Below are positions 51,601 to 58,728 of a DNA stretch of 64,000 bases, piece after piece. The translations under genes were made by a program, and so were the position numbers. This DNA is from Ruminococcus bicirculans (ex Wegman et al. 2014) (GTDB taxonomy: Bacteria; Bacillota; Clostridia; Oscillospirales; Ruminococcaceae). The stretch's first letter is position 1. Every line of letters starts with the position of its first letter. The notes under the pieces were generated by a model. It saw only the letters and a program-made list of their open reading frames with translations, was not told the DNA's origin and did not search any database. Where the stretch lies: contig NZ_HF545616.1 in the NCBI RefSeq assembly GCF_000723465.1, forward strand, positions 1,178,001 to 1,242,000, read 5' to 3'.

Positions 51601-54051
51601 TTTGCCTCCGTAAAAGGAGTTGGGTTGATAAACTGTTCAACGTATGCTTTAATTGTAAATGACCTTAAGCTTTCCGGCAAGATCAGCGTTAAGACATATA
51701 ACAACGATGGACAATCGTATGTTAATGAAGACCTTTCTACAGGTGGTATCGTTGGCGGAGTACAGAGTTCTTGCACGTTTAGCGGAATAACATTGACTGA
51801 TCTTGAAATATATGGTGCATATACTGTGGGAGGACTTATAGGAAAGTCAACAAATAATATTAATATAAGTAACGTTAAGTCTGAAAACAGTGGCGTTTAT
51901 GTGTATGGCGGATTTGAAACAGGCGGTCTTGTGGGAAATTCTCAGAAAGGCAACGAATTCGCTGTTAAGGATTCTAAGATAAAAATTAATAAAGTTGAAT
52001 TTGCTAATCTTGATAAAGGCACAAAAACTTGGTTTGGCGTAGGTGGAATCGCAGGCACTGCAAATATCAAAACGACAATAAGCAATGTTCAGCTTACAGC
52101 CTATAATGAAGACAGCTTTATCGGTTCAAAAAAAGACAATAAACCCCTTGCAACCCAGACAATGAACGAGGGCGGTCTTATAGGACTGTCTAACGGAGCC
52201 TGCACAATAACAAACACAAGCGTCAGCGTCGATGTTTATGGTAGTAATGCCGGTGGATTCGTTGGAATAAACAAAAACCAGTTGTCTATCAATGACTGTT
52301 ACTATGGAGAAACATCTGAAACATCAGCTTGCGGTGTTTATGGCTATACAAGTTCAGGCGGAATGGTCGGCACACAGAATGCGGCTGTGACCATATCAAA
52401 GTCTGCTGTAAAAAATGCAACGATAGGTATACCGGTTGCTAAAAATGGTGATGCAGGTATCGGAGGTTATGTTGGTATAAAAGCTAATGGTGATCTGAAG
52501 ATATCTGATTGTGAAGTCAACAATGTTACTCTGTCAGCAGAAGATAAGTCCAATGGTGCAGGTGCAGGCGGCGTGATCGGTCATAATGACCGTGGAAACA
52601 CATATGCTTATGATATTCTCATAAATAAATTAGGCTATGTAAGAGGCAACAATAGCGTATCTGTTTCTAACTTGATAGGTTGGAACTATGATAAAAATCT
52701 ATCATCTAAATTTATTGGAGTATCGGTAAATAACACGGATTGTTTACCTGATATACAGTATAATGCTTCACAGATACCTGCCAGCTTCACCGCAGTTCAC
52801 TCCGACTACAACGGTACTCAGGACAATACCAAAAATATCGGCGAGGGAAGCGGCACGCACGTTGATAACTATTCACCTTATGTCAATATAAACCCAAGCG
52901 TTACTGTAGGCGGTAAGACTTTCGCAGGTGATTTTGTTGGTGGAAATATGCAGACTATCATTAGTGACGCTGCTTCTTATACGAATGGCACAAAGAAAAA
53001 ATCCTATGGCATAAACAGTACCATAAAGACATATGCAGAGGATCTGGCTAATTCAAAGCTTACAACATTTCGTCAGGCCTCTGAGCTTGATGTTCAGGAG
53101 CTGAACGATCTTCCAGTTTTGCTTATAGATGATAACTCATCGTTGAATATCACACAAATGCTCGCAAAGTATATCTCAGTTCTGACAAATTGTGATGTTT
53201 GCGACAGCAGTTCAAATAAGCTGAAAACAACAGATCTTATGAATGTAAGCACAGCGACTTATGTGTATGATAACGGCGTTTTGAAAAAATCAGACAAAAG
53301 CACTCTTACGTTTAACAGCAAGACAGGATATTTCAAGGTCACAGACGGTCAGTATGACAATGACGGCACAAACAGATTTACTGTCATTACTCTTGATTAT
53401 ATCGACCCAACGGGAAGTGACAAAACTGCTCTTAGACTTCATATTCCTGTTTTTGTAAGAAAGGTGCTTGATTTCAGCTTCCAATCTTACGTTATCTCAG
53501 GCACAGACTATAACCATTCTCACTATACGGATAAAACAAAGCTTGCTTTTGAGAGCTTTGATGCACCTGTTACTACTTATTTTAAGTATTCCTATTACAA
53601 ATCCGCTAACGAATGGGAAAAAATGCTCAATAACGGTGACAGTCTGCTTTGGAGTTTTGACAAAAAGCTTTATCTTATTGGTGATAGCGCCACTGACAGT
53701 GGTGTGCTTACCGATGATACAAAGCTAACTCTTGTTGATGCAAATAACAATGACAAGACTTATCATTCTACCGCAAGTGATGCTAAGTTTAATAAAACAA
53801 CTGGTGAGCTTGACTTGACAAATATAAGTGGCTTTAAACCGGTTACAATGAATGATGTACTGTTAAGATATGCGTCGGTAACAGCTATAGAAGCATCTGA
53901 CGGAACTCTTGTTGAAGCTGATGAAGCTACAGCTACTGTAAAAACGAGCGACGGCAAGTATTATAGACCTGCTGGTGAGAATGAAACAGGCACTTATAAG
54001 ATAACTGTTTCAGCGAATAGTGATACACAAAAAATGATAATGACGAAATGA
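45643..54051 (+). CDS. Giant GLUG-repeat surface protein (2,802 aa)
   Basis: A very large secreted protein. The N-terminus has a Sec-type signal (N-V-I-S-L-V-T-A-A-V-L-L-V-T-S-M-P-L-A, about residues 24-43). Residues about 220-2300 hold many GLUG-like repeats, e.g. A-G-G-L-V-G near residue 300, F-G-G-L-I-G, G-G-I-V-G and A-G-G-V-I-G near 2275, which predict a long right-handed beta helix as in bacterial adhesins. The C-terminal 500 residues change to bacterial Ig-like or jelly-roll strands. No LPXTG motif or membrane anchor is seen. The start is GTG 45643, 9 nt after GGAGG. The frame ends at TGA 54049, where the next ORF overlaps by 4 nt and seems to continue the protein. Confidence 0.82.
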   Translation: MKANRNQKINRICHKLYSKYRKNVISLVTAAVLLVTSMPLADISGVVSKMVSTVTNAITAMAEDTYTDITNDIKNGVFTIQNADDFKKLLNADPSVYQKITVLFSNNQSQFKASDFTGIEKGLGNEEYPFMGTVKANEGSAINLPINFALFEYLSDSANLDTIIFARPEEKNSALLAENVIHGDVASANKWKIKADPVDDSGATNYKSFTSVIGNMKNGANVDLDITLSNDVKVEVSGGDNAGLACGTMDENASLAVSLSSSSLDISGKSNAGVFIGKMSTGATLNVDKCDVLTGVNVSANNAGGLVGSAENAEINVGEGVTLTMTGSVTGSVTVGGLFGSYTYSKANEKTFDISKFSGMKMALACSSGDTADSAAVGSVFGLLTNSADSAKISITGTANDTITSNFNGTVRAGFYGGIVGRYSANALSSELALSDIIVKVTGSCNALDFGGLIGKIGDNSKAYVSVKNTTIRINNPTSSQNNYGGLVGYADQAFIDVGGKVTVTANNVSANQSVGGIVGKFNKNGVVRLGGETNLSGFYPKDPNKNRCQIVGNRGIALIYSLSGWSFTRTSSKVIDDMDWGGVLRLNNSDLLESADGVLSFDGSGHTVTINGFPNNNITISNRADFARAALIMQHDSNVFVKYSGASRADMLAANISLSADVDISDTGLTGFMRDNGEDTFTGTLTGNSHKLTMTVGTENDKIVFHTHNGLFAKTSGAKISDLTIVSNFNIVGDNVSGGDACYIGSVSAYNSGALTIDKVTADVTASPSGAYTNFVGGLVGYVADATSEVSFTNSAVTANLTYNNSTTKVDCTCLGGVIGMVGAVTSKPTTGIKFDNVTVGGKITDKHTGSNSRVGGLIAEVGAKDNSASVVPNKISITNVNINALTINSSGKSNSGGFLGHNWYRVEIDLNSLNVNDSRLTVNNGTELGGLVLSTTGYWSIKEVSFDGVTVKATKCINFGMLASTLFGRDYDSYGFDYFKGENVNNYRSSRDATYFELTEPNGYKISQDTKINISPSYSYFDEIARCSIYYSSSASFMSNRQAIISIPAVTADGERLLYMDGKNCNTYQNQTTNNGAVWKNNSWARYYYNLDVYKNGKATTGGAKAVEWSAKLFAANNIKAYINSTNIDFPTDAEIDLTGYSFYPVDTNGCNIKSNSTITFENNGFNQSEMVSSSNSDNYARTTDGIDGTNLTNDHNQHYMMQSGLFRNENGTVTISGKMTFKGNIGKVNGGSGALVCGSVADDTNTSKKSVKITGSIVLDDLYVNDTSLSLNGENSYAPLLINKIGNMTEITIQNVSQKKHSMTTAKYDKGGQDYTATSLIGDVGSKKGQNISLTFSNIKLDASDVNSIFKNATLLESFQHSDGAGSSAIYNYKWDDDWGTDSAGNIKHNVTYGKEVSDTIKNRVDDVSRQNKYHGDWSRDDRYTSPVKNNATEEYSFTEYKPYVAKSYDTTQNYDEIDVNLERPYLDEGCGTYSDPYILDASTLAEVARVISTAAPTNGWEVNYNANVSADKSTVNANSAFCKGTNHKTYTYDGTGNFVSGKETVSKDNMIKYLCEAYYKINDDIVLGSSFAGLGGTSNSYVFRGVIVGQKKSDGTYPTITNNSASPLIRFSSGSVVKDINIKYTKEVTLSKNNNNKLNYSTGKTEYYGGVMGVVFGGDNIIDNVKVTNPNIKFANNDNSKQHLITAGGYVGAIVYGGVIFRNMDIVAKDSALTTNNTEAVGEDVYTNLFINPYIGRVVNGFAIEEGTTFGKSTNLNNGRKNYLITQFKSELSDGEKLNVIAGTTNTIEVPNAQALFMLSIISQSGMGYTDRNKNTCGYGHYTFTRNADYSKVGTATLTSDDKDYKTALSDYQRLEKATSREYEKKNSVMLKKYTKPSEKGLYEAKWAHELNKNFTVKLTGNGTYDLINTGFRGINQLFDAKDSNLGDIKCDYTLSLTTIQGNDQTIKLDTDIKAYAVKITDNKSGNTIEIQDMDNYKYRTAFASVKGVGLINCSTYALIVNDLKLSGKISVKTYNNDGQSYVNEDLSTGGIVGGVQSSCTFSGITLTDLEIYGAYTVGGLIGKSTNNINISNVKSENSGVYVYGGFETGGLVGNSQKGNEFAVKDSKIKINKVEFANLDKGTKTWFGVGGIAGTANIKTTISNVQLTAYNEDSFIGSKKDNKPLATQTMNEGGLIGLSNGACTITNTSVSVDVYGSNAGGFVGINKNQLSINDCYYGETSETSACGVYGYTSSGGMVGTQNAAVTISKSAVKNATIGIPVAKNGDAGIGGYVGIKANGDLKISDCEVNNVTLSAEDKSNGAGAGGVIGHNDRGNTYAYDILINKLGYVRGNNSVSVSNLIGWNYDKNLSSKFIGVSVNNTDCLPDIQYNASQIPASFTAVHSDYNGTQDNTKNIGEGSGTHVDNYSPYVNINPSVTVGGKTFAGDFVGGNMQTIISDAASYTNGTKKKSYGINSTIKTYAEDLANSKLTTFRQASELDVQELNDLPVLLIDDNSSLNITQMLAKYISVLTNCDVCDSSSNKLKTTDLMNVSTATYVYDNGVLKKSDKSTLTFNSKTGYFKVTDGQYDNDGTNRFTVITLDYIDPTGSDKTALRLHIPVFVRKVLDFSFQSYVISGTDYNHSHYTDKTKLAFESFDAPVTTYFKYSYYKSANEWEKMLNNGDSLLWSFDKKLYLIGDSATDSGVLTDDTKLTLVDANNNDKTYHSTASDAKFNKTTGELDLTNISGFKPVTMNDVLLRYASVTAIEASDGTLVEADEATATVKTSDGKYYRPAGENETGTYKITVSANSDTQKMIMTK
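54029..54034 (+). other. A6 slippery run before the frame break
   Basis: Six consecutive A lie in the codons CAA-AAA-ATG. A -1 slip here would bypass TGA 54049 and fuse the giant ORF to the next frame (S-D-T-Q-K-N-D-N-D-E-M-I-I-S-E). It could be programmed, a mutation, or a sequencing error. Confidence 0.5.
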
Positions 54052-55367
54052 TAATAAGCGAGAACTATTATCTCACTATCAATATTCCGGAAACGGGAAG
54101 CTCGAAAAAAGTCATCAAAAACTTTGTGAATTATTATAGCGGTAATAAGCCAAGAAAGCTCAATGGCAATATTCCTACAAACCTTGTCCAAGTGACAAAT
54201 AATGACACTGGTGCATATGTTATTGCAAACTTTTTTACACAGCTAGTAAGTGTGACGGCTCATGACCCAGAGGAGATAACAGCGTCAAATAACTTTATCC
54301 ATGCCACAATGACGTCAAAGATAAGCATTGATCCGAGCCTTAGAGATACATTTAATGGCTATAAGAGTGACGATTTCAATATGTATCAGGCTTTTAAATT
54401 CTCTATGAAGAGCTTTGATGAAAACGATGCGGGAGCTAATGCAAAGATCATTGCAGGAACTTCGGTGAATGTTGATTACAGCATTTTAAACAGTTCAGAC
54501 ACAGAGTTATCAAACGCAAAAATAAGCAAGACTGAGACACTTTCAGAAGCTAAAGACAGCTATATGCTGATGTATCCCGATTCGGTTTACGATTATATCA
54601 ATAGTGACACAAATGGTTCTATAACTGTCAAGGCTGATATCAGCTTAACTTATGGTACTGCAGGGATCATAGATCAGTTTCCTGAACGTAAGGACGGGGA
54701 TACAAAAACCGGTATAGGCGTAAATGCGTCGTCATATGTTGCATATAGCCAGAACAATATTGAGAACAGCTCTATCTCTGCAAGTGGAGATATGCCTGCC
54801 AGACGCTACTATAGAAAGGCAATGACGGTGGCACAGCTAAACTATAACGTTGCAGAGTCAACGGTTCTTGAGTCGAAGGATTCACCATTTTCGCAGCTTG
54901 GTATCAATGCCAAAGATATGACTACAGAAGAAATGGCAATAACAGCAAATGCTATCTATGATCTGTCTGCTTTGAGTCGATCAACAAAGGACAGTGGCAA
55001 AAAAATACAGTATACAATGAGGTTGTATGTTAAGGACAATAGTGGTGATTATAAGCAGACGAACGATATTAGCAAATATCTCAGTAGCTTTACTTTGGAA
55101 AACGCCACATCAAGCAGTGGTCTGAATGGCAAGGAGTGCGTTTTTACCACTGACTATAATGGCGAAGAACAAAACACAGCCGTTACGAAATTTACAGTAA
55201 AAACAGGCAAGGCTTTTGAGGAGCAGGGACTTACCTATGCAAACTACAGAGTTGAGCTTACCGCAGTATTGCTTAATGACAACAACTCAGTTGTTAATGG
55301 AACTACCTCAAGCGACTATGTTGTTTACACAAACGCAAAAATAGAAACAGGCTTTATAAATTCATAA
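54048..55367 (+). CDS. C-terminal continuation of the giant surface protein (frame-shifted)
   Basis: A 439-residue ORF that starts with an ATGA overlap on the stop of the giant gene. It has no ribosome-binding site and no signal peptide, and its first residues (E-N-Y-Y-L-T-I-N-I-P-E-T-G) look like the middle of a beta-strand domain rather than a start. The rest is similar in composition to the end of the giant gene. These points favour one protein of about 3,240 residues broken by a -1 shift. The alternative is translational coupling, giving a separate subunit that would lack a secretion signal. Confidence 0.65.
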   Translation: MIISENYYLTINIPETGSSKKVIKNFVNYYSGNKPRKLNGNIPTNLVQVTNNDTGAYVIANFFTQLVSVTAHDPEEITASNNFIHATMTSKISIDPSLRDTFNGYKSDDFNMYQAFKFSMKSFDENDAGANAKIIAGTSVNVDYSILNSSDTELSNAKISKTETLSEAKDSYMLMYPDSVYDYINSDTNGSITVKADISLTYGTAGIIDQFPERKDGDTKTGIGVNASSYVAYSQNNIENSSISASGDMPARRYYRKAMTVAQLNYNVAESTVLESKDSPFSQLGINAKDMTTEEMAITANAIYDLSALSRSTKDSGKKIQYTMRLYVKDNSGDYKQTNDISKYLSSFTLENATSSSGLNGKECVFTTDYNGEEQNTAVTKFTVKTGKAFEEQGLTYANYRVELTAVLLNDNNSVVNGTTSSDYVVYTNAKIETGFINS

Positions 55368-55393
55368 TAAGCAGGCATTTTCAGGAGAAAATT

Positions 55394-56089
55394 ATGACAA
55401 AAAGCATTTTTGGAAAATTCAGAAAATTAGAAAAAAAGAAGAAGCTCCAGCTAGTCATAGCAGTATCCATCTCGGTGGTACTGCTTGTGGCACTGCCTGT
55501 TTATGCGTGGTTTACTCACAAACGTTCTATTGCTCTTACAACAAAAATAAATGCCCCTACTCAGCTTTATATCACCGCAGGAAACAAAGAATCTGTGGCA
55601 AATCTTGAAATGGCAGATATAGACGTTGAGAACGGCAGTTATAAAGACTTTGTTTTCGGCATAGGCGGGGCAGACGTGCAACAATATCAAATACAGCTTG
55701 CACATACAACGAATATCCCTTTTGAGTATGAGATATACCGTGCGAAAAGCGTCAGTGAAGCTGAAAAATCTGAAGCTGTCGTTTATGTTTCAGATGAAGA
55801 GAATAAAACGTTTTATTACAAAATAGACGGCAATAAGATCTCGGGACATTATCTCAATCAGCAAGGCTCGGAGATACTTGCTAACAGCACACTTCACAAA
55901 AAGTCCTATGACAGCTACGGCAATGTTCAGAAAAATTCCGAAGCACTTTATTGGCAATCGGATACACTGACGGTAATTGACAATAAAGATCCGTTTTGCG
56001 ATTATTTTATAATCAGAGTAAAATGGAATGATAAAGTCCAAAACAATAAAGAAACTGATATGGTCTACCTGACAGTTCAGAGAAAGTAA
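55394..56089 (+). CDS. SipW-type secreted protein with Y-A-W-F-T signal
   Basis: A 231-residue secreted protein: basic N-terminus (K-L-E-K-K-K-K-L-Q), one hydrophobic helix (about 19-36) and the cleavage region V-Y-A-W-F-T-H-K-R. The mature part is beta-rich, with Y-Y-K-I-D-G-N-K and I-R-V-K-W-N-D near the end. It follows the giant protein by 26 nt. CAGGAG lies 8-10 nt before the ATG. It is probably a minor fibre subunit or an anchor for the giant adhesin. Confidence 0.7.
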   Translation: MTKSIFGKFRKLEKKKKLQLVIAVSISVVLLVALPVYAWFTHKRSIALTTKINAPTQLYITAGNKESVANLEMADIDVENGSYKDFVFGIGGADVQQYQIQLAHTTNIPFEYEIYRAKSVSEAEKSEAVVYVSDEENKTFYYKIDGNKISGHYLNQQGSEILANSTLHKKSYDSYGNVQKNSEALYWQSDTLTVIDNKDPFCDYFIIRVKWNDKVQNNKETDMVYLTVQRK

Positions 56090-56121
56090 TAAATCACAAA
56101 ATAGAGAGGAGGGTGGCTGTT

Positions 56122-57096
56122 ATGAAAGACAAATTTATAAAAAAGCTTAAAAGATCGTGGCTTGCAATATGGATAGCTTTTGCGGCAGCCGCACTCAGTA
56201 CTATTGGCGTCCTGGCAGCTTATACCAGCGTTTCAAGTGTAAAGCGAGTTGTGTCCACACAAAAGGGAGCTGGCATGCTGTTTTCATCTAATTATCTTAC
56301 AACAGATGAAAATGATCTTCCAAGGACGATAACTTTTAGCAGTATGGAAAACTCGCCTTGTGTGACAGTCAATGTGTGCAACTATCCGCAAACATTGATA
56401 AAGCATAATGACAAGGATATCACATACACTTTGACAGTCGAGCTTGTGGACAGCAACGGAAATGCCGTTACCGGAGAAAAAACTGCAAAATACTCAGTTG
56501 AATATAACGGTGAAAAAAAGACTTTTGGAAGCAATTCAAAAATAGAGTTTTCACTTCTGAAACTTATGGCTGACGATTTCAACAAGCATGAATTTGTGCT
56601 GACTTTTGATAAGTCACAGCTCACAAATTCTGACATATACATGAGAGTGACAGCCACTCCTACAAATCAGGCTGAGTTGAAACCGCTCTCCGCAAAGCTT
56701 GGCGTTATCTATATAAATAATAACACATCAGCAACATGGACAGGCACATTCATCGACAATGCTACCTCGCCTAAAGATCTTGACGGCTTCAACTACCGCC
56801 TGTCAGGCAGTGGCGAGGGTACTGTCACCCTGACTTGGAATACGAACTATGTTGATATCAGCCCATGGTTTAAGAATACTTATGATCTGACTATTTCAAA
56901 GGACAGTTCTGGCATAGCCACTGCAACTTTGAAAGTGAATTCTGCCGAGAAAAATCAGTATGACATTCAGTTTTATCGAACGAACGGCATTAACAGTGCA
57001 GAGCAGTGGTCTGACGGTAATCATACCGATATTACGGTGACTGGTACGGGATTTGTTTCAATGAGTTTCACTCAAAGCACAGCGACAGAAAATTAG
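56122..57096 (+). CDS. Secreted protein with SipW-like N-terminus, last gene of the surface operon
   Basis: A 324-residue protein with a basic N-terminus, hydrophobic helix (about 15-33) and L-A-A-Y-T-S-V-S-S after it, a looser match to the SipW cleavage region. The mature part reads as two or three beta-sandwich domains, with a Gly/Ser-rich link near residue 230 and C-terminal V-T-G-T-G-F-V-S-M-S-F. The start is ATG 56122, with GAGGAGGG 9 nt upstream; the in-frame GTG nine bases earlier abuts that site. The bidirectional terminator after it closes the operon. Confidence 0.68.
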   Translation: MKDKFIKKLKRSWLAIWIAFAAAALSTIGVLAAYTSVSSVKRVVSTQKGAGMLFSSNYLTTDENDLPRTITFSSMENSPCVTVNVCNYPQTLIKHNDKDITYTLTVELVDSNGNAVTGEKTAKYSVEYNGEKKTFGSNSKIEFSLLKLMADDFNKHEFVLTFDKSQLTNSDIYMRVTATPTNQAELKPLSAKLGVIYINNNTSATWTGTFIDNATSPKDLDGFNYRLSGSGEGTVTLTWNTNYVDISPWFKNTYDLTISKDSSGIATATLKVNSAEKNQYDIQFYRTNGINSAEQWSDGNHTDITVTGTGFVSMSFTQSTATEN

Positions 57097-57110
57097 AATA
57101 TGTACAAAAA

Positions 57111-57146
57111 AACGGACTGCACACAAAATGCAGTCCGTGTATTTTT
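57111..57146. terminator. Bidirectional terminator closing the surface operon
   Basis: A 10-bp stem acggactgca / tgcagtccgt is flanked by A7 on the left and T6 on the right. It serves the surface operon on the plus strand and the TSCPD gene on the minus strand. Confidence 0.88.
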
Positions 57147-57148
57147 TC

Positions 57149-57172
57149 TGTAGGGGCGAACAGTGTTCGCAC
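57149..57172. repeat. Interspersed palindromic repeat, copy 2
   Basis: taggggcgaacagtgttcgc is an imperfect palindrome next to the bidirectional terminator. Confidence 0.75.
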
Positions 57173-57206
57173 ATTATTATATCCGTGTAATGTTCAGTAC
57201 GAAAGC

Positions 57207-57452
57207 TTAGAGTGCAGACTTCAAAGCCTCAGCAAGCTGAGCAGGACATGATGTGCCACGTCCGTTGCAGTCGATACCCTCAAGTCTGTCAATAACGTCT
57301 TGAACTTTCATGCCCTCAACAAGCTTTGATACACCCTGTGTGTTGCCGTTACAGCCACCTGTGAAATGCACTTTCTTTACGATACCGTCCTCGACCTCGA
57401 TATCAATTTTTCTTGAACATACTCCCTTTGGAGTGTAGCTGATCGTTGCCAT
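57207..57452 (-). CDS. TSCPD-domain protein (TIGR03905 family)
   Basis: A small 81-residue protein with S-Y-T-P-K-G-V-C-S-R at the start, F-T-G-G-C-N-G-N-T-Q-G near residue 30 and R-G-T-S-C-P-A-Q-L-A near the end. The T-S-C-P motif gives the family its name; the Cys residues suggest metal binding. The domain also occurs at the C-terminus of some ribonucleotide reductases. It starts 12 nt after the malic enzyme stop and is probably co-transcribed with it. Function unknown. Confidence 0.85.
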   Translation of the reverse strand: MATISYTPKGVCSRKIDIEVEDGIVKKVHFTGGCNGNTQGVSKLVEGMKVQDVIDRLEGIDCNGRGTSCPAQLAEALKSAL

Positions 57453-57464
57453 TTGAAAAACCTC

Positions 57465-58637
57465 CTAAATTCTTGCTACGCCTGTTTCTCTTGCAGCCTT
57501 TGCCACAGCCTCAGCCACGGCGACCGGTACAGATCTGTCAAAAGAGTTCGGCAGTATAAATTCCGCACTGAGCTTGTCCTCAGGAACACAGCCTGCGATA
57601 GCCTTTGCGGCAGCCATTTTCATTTCTTCGTTGATGTCAGAAGCCCTTACCGCAAGCGCACCCTTGAAAATTCCAGGGAATGCGATAACGTTGTTTATCT
57701 GGTTAGGGAAGTCTGAACGTCCTGTGCCAACGATAAACGCACCTGCCGCCTTTGCTTCGTCAGGCATTATCTCAGGAGTCGGGTTAGCCATTGCGAAAAG
57801 TATAGGCTTATCGTTCATGGATTTAACCATTTCAGCGGTCACAAGCTTTGGCTTGGAAACACCTACGAAAGCGTCTGCACCCTTGAGTGCGTCGGCAAGA
57901 GAGCCGTGGAGCTTGTTCTTGTTTGTTACCTTTGCCATTTCAGCGTGAGCCTCGTTAAGATAATTGTCGCCCTCGCAGATTATTCCCTCACGGTCTACCA
58001 TGATAAGGTTGCCGATACCAAGAGAAAGCAGCAGCTTTCCGATAGCACAGCCAGCCGCACCTGCGCCGTTTATTACCAGTGTGATGTCGCTTATCTTCTT
58101 GTTTGCTACCTTGCAGGCATTCATAAGTGCCGCACCAACAACGATAGCAGTTCCGTGCTGATCGTCATGGAAAACAGGGATATTAACTCTCTCTTTAAGC
58201 TTAGCCTCTATCTCAAAGCACCTTGGAGCGGCAATATCTTCAAGATTTATACCGCCAAAGCTGTCTGATATCATAGCGATAGTGTTTACTATTTCGTCAA
58301 CGTCATTGGACTTTATGCAAAGTGGAAAAGCGTCAACGTCTGCGAACTCCTTGAAAAGTGCGCACTTGCCCTCCATAACAGGCATACCTGCCAGACCGCC
58401 AATATTGCCAAGACCAAGCACAGCAGAGCCGTCTGTGATAACAGCCACAAGATTTGCACGTCTTGTAAGCTCATATGAAAGGTCAGGATCTTTCTGTATC
58501 TCAAGGCAAGGCTGAGCAACGCCTGGTGTGTAAGCCAGCGTCAGGTCTTTTGCATTGTTTACCTTTGCTCTTGAGCAGACCTCTATCTTGCCTTTCCATT
58601 CTCTGTGTTTCTGTAGGGATTCTTCCATTACGTTCAT
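57465..58637 (-). CDS. NAD(P)-dependent malic enzyme
   Basis: Oxidative decarboxylation of malate to pyruvate. The malic domain has L-A-Y-T-P-G-V-A-Q-P-C near residue 34 and V-I-T-D-G-S-A-V-L-G-L-G-N-I-G. The metal site is in F-G-G-I-N-L-E-D-I and F-H-D-D-Q-H-G-T-A. The NAD(P) domain carries G-A-G-A-A-G near residue 190, and F-A-M-A-N-P-T-P-E-I follows. At 390 residues it is the short bacterial type without a phosphotransacetylase tail. GAGGACTG precedes ATG 58637. A hairpin lies in its leader. Confidence 0.92.
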   Translation of the reverse strand: MNVMEESLQKHREWKGKIEVCSRAKVNNAKDLTLAYTPGVAQPCLEIQKDPDLSYELTRRANLVAVITDGSAVLGLGNIGGLAGMPVMEGKCALFKEFADVDAFPLCIKSNDVDEIVNTIAMISDSFGGINLEDIAAPRCFEIEAKLKERVNIPVFHDDQHGTAIVVGAALMNACKVANKKISDITLVINGAGAAGCAIGKLLLSLGIGNLIMVDREGIICEGDNYLNEAHAEMAKVTNKNKLHGSLADALKGADAFVGVSKPKLVTAEMVKSMNDKPILFAMANPTPEIMPDEAKAAGAFIVGTGRSDFPNQINNVIAFPGIFKGALAVRASDINEEMKMAAAKAIAGCVPEDKLSAEFILPNSFDRSVPVAVAEAVAKAARETGVARI

Positions 58638-58684
58638 TTTATACAGTCCTCTCTATTACAGCCAAACTAGGCTTTGTTACGCAT

Positions 58685-58717
58685 TAAAGGAACATTACCG
58701 CATGATAATGTCCCTTT
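58685..58717 (-). promoter_or_regulatory. Hairpin in the malic enzyme leader
   Basis: A 12-bp stem (minus strand aaagggacatta / taatgttccttt, one G-U pair) lies immediately downstream of the predicted start of transcription. It lacks a clear T-run and may be a stabilising or regulatory element. Confidence 0.45.
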
Positions 58718-58726
58718 ATTATACCA
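58718..58726 (-). promoter_or_regulatory. Extended -10 promoter of the malic enzyme gene
   Basis: On the minus strand, TGGTATAAT: a perfect -10 with a TG extension. No good -35 is seen. Confidence 0.5.
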
Positions 58727-58728
58727 TA

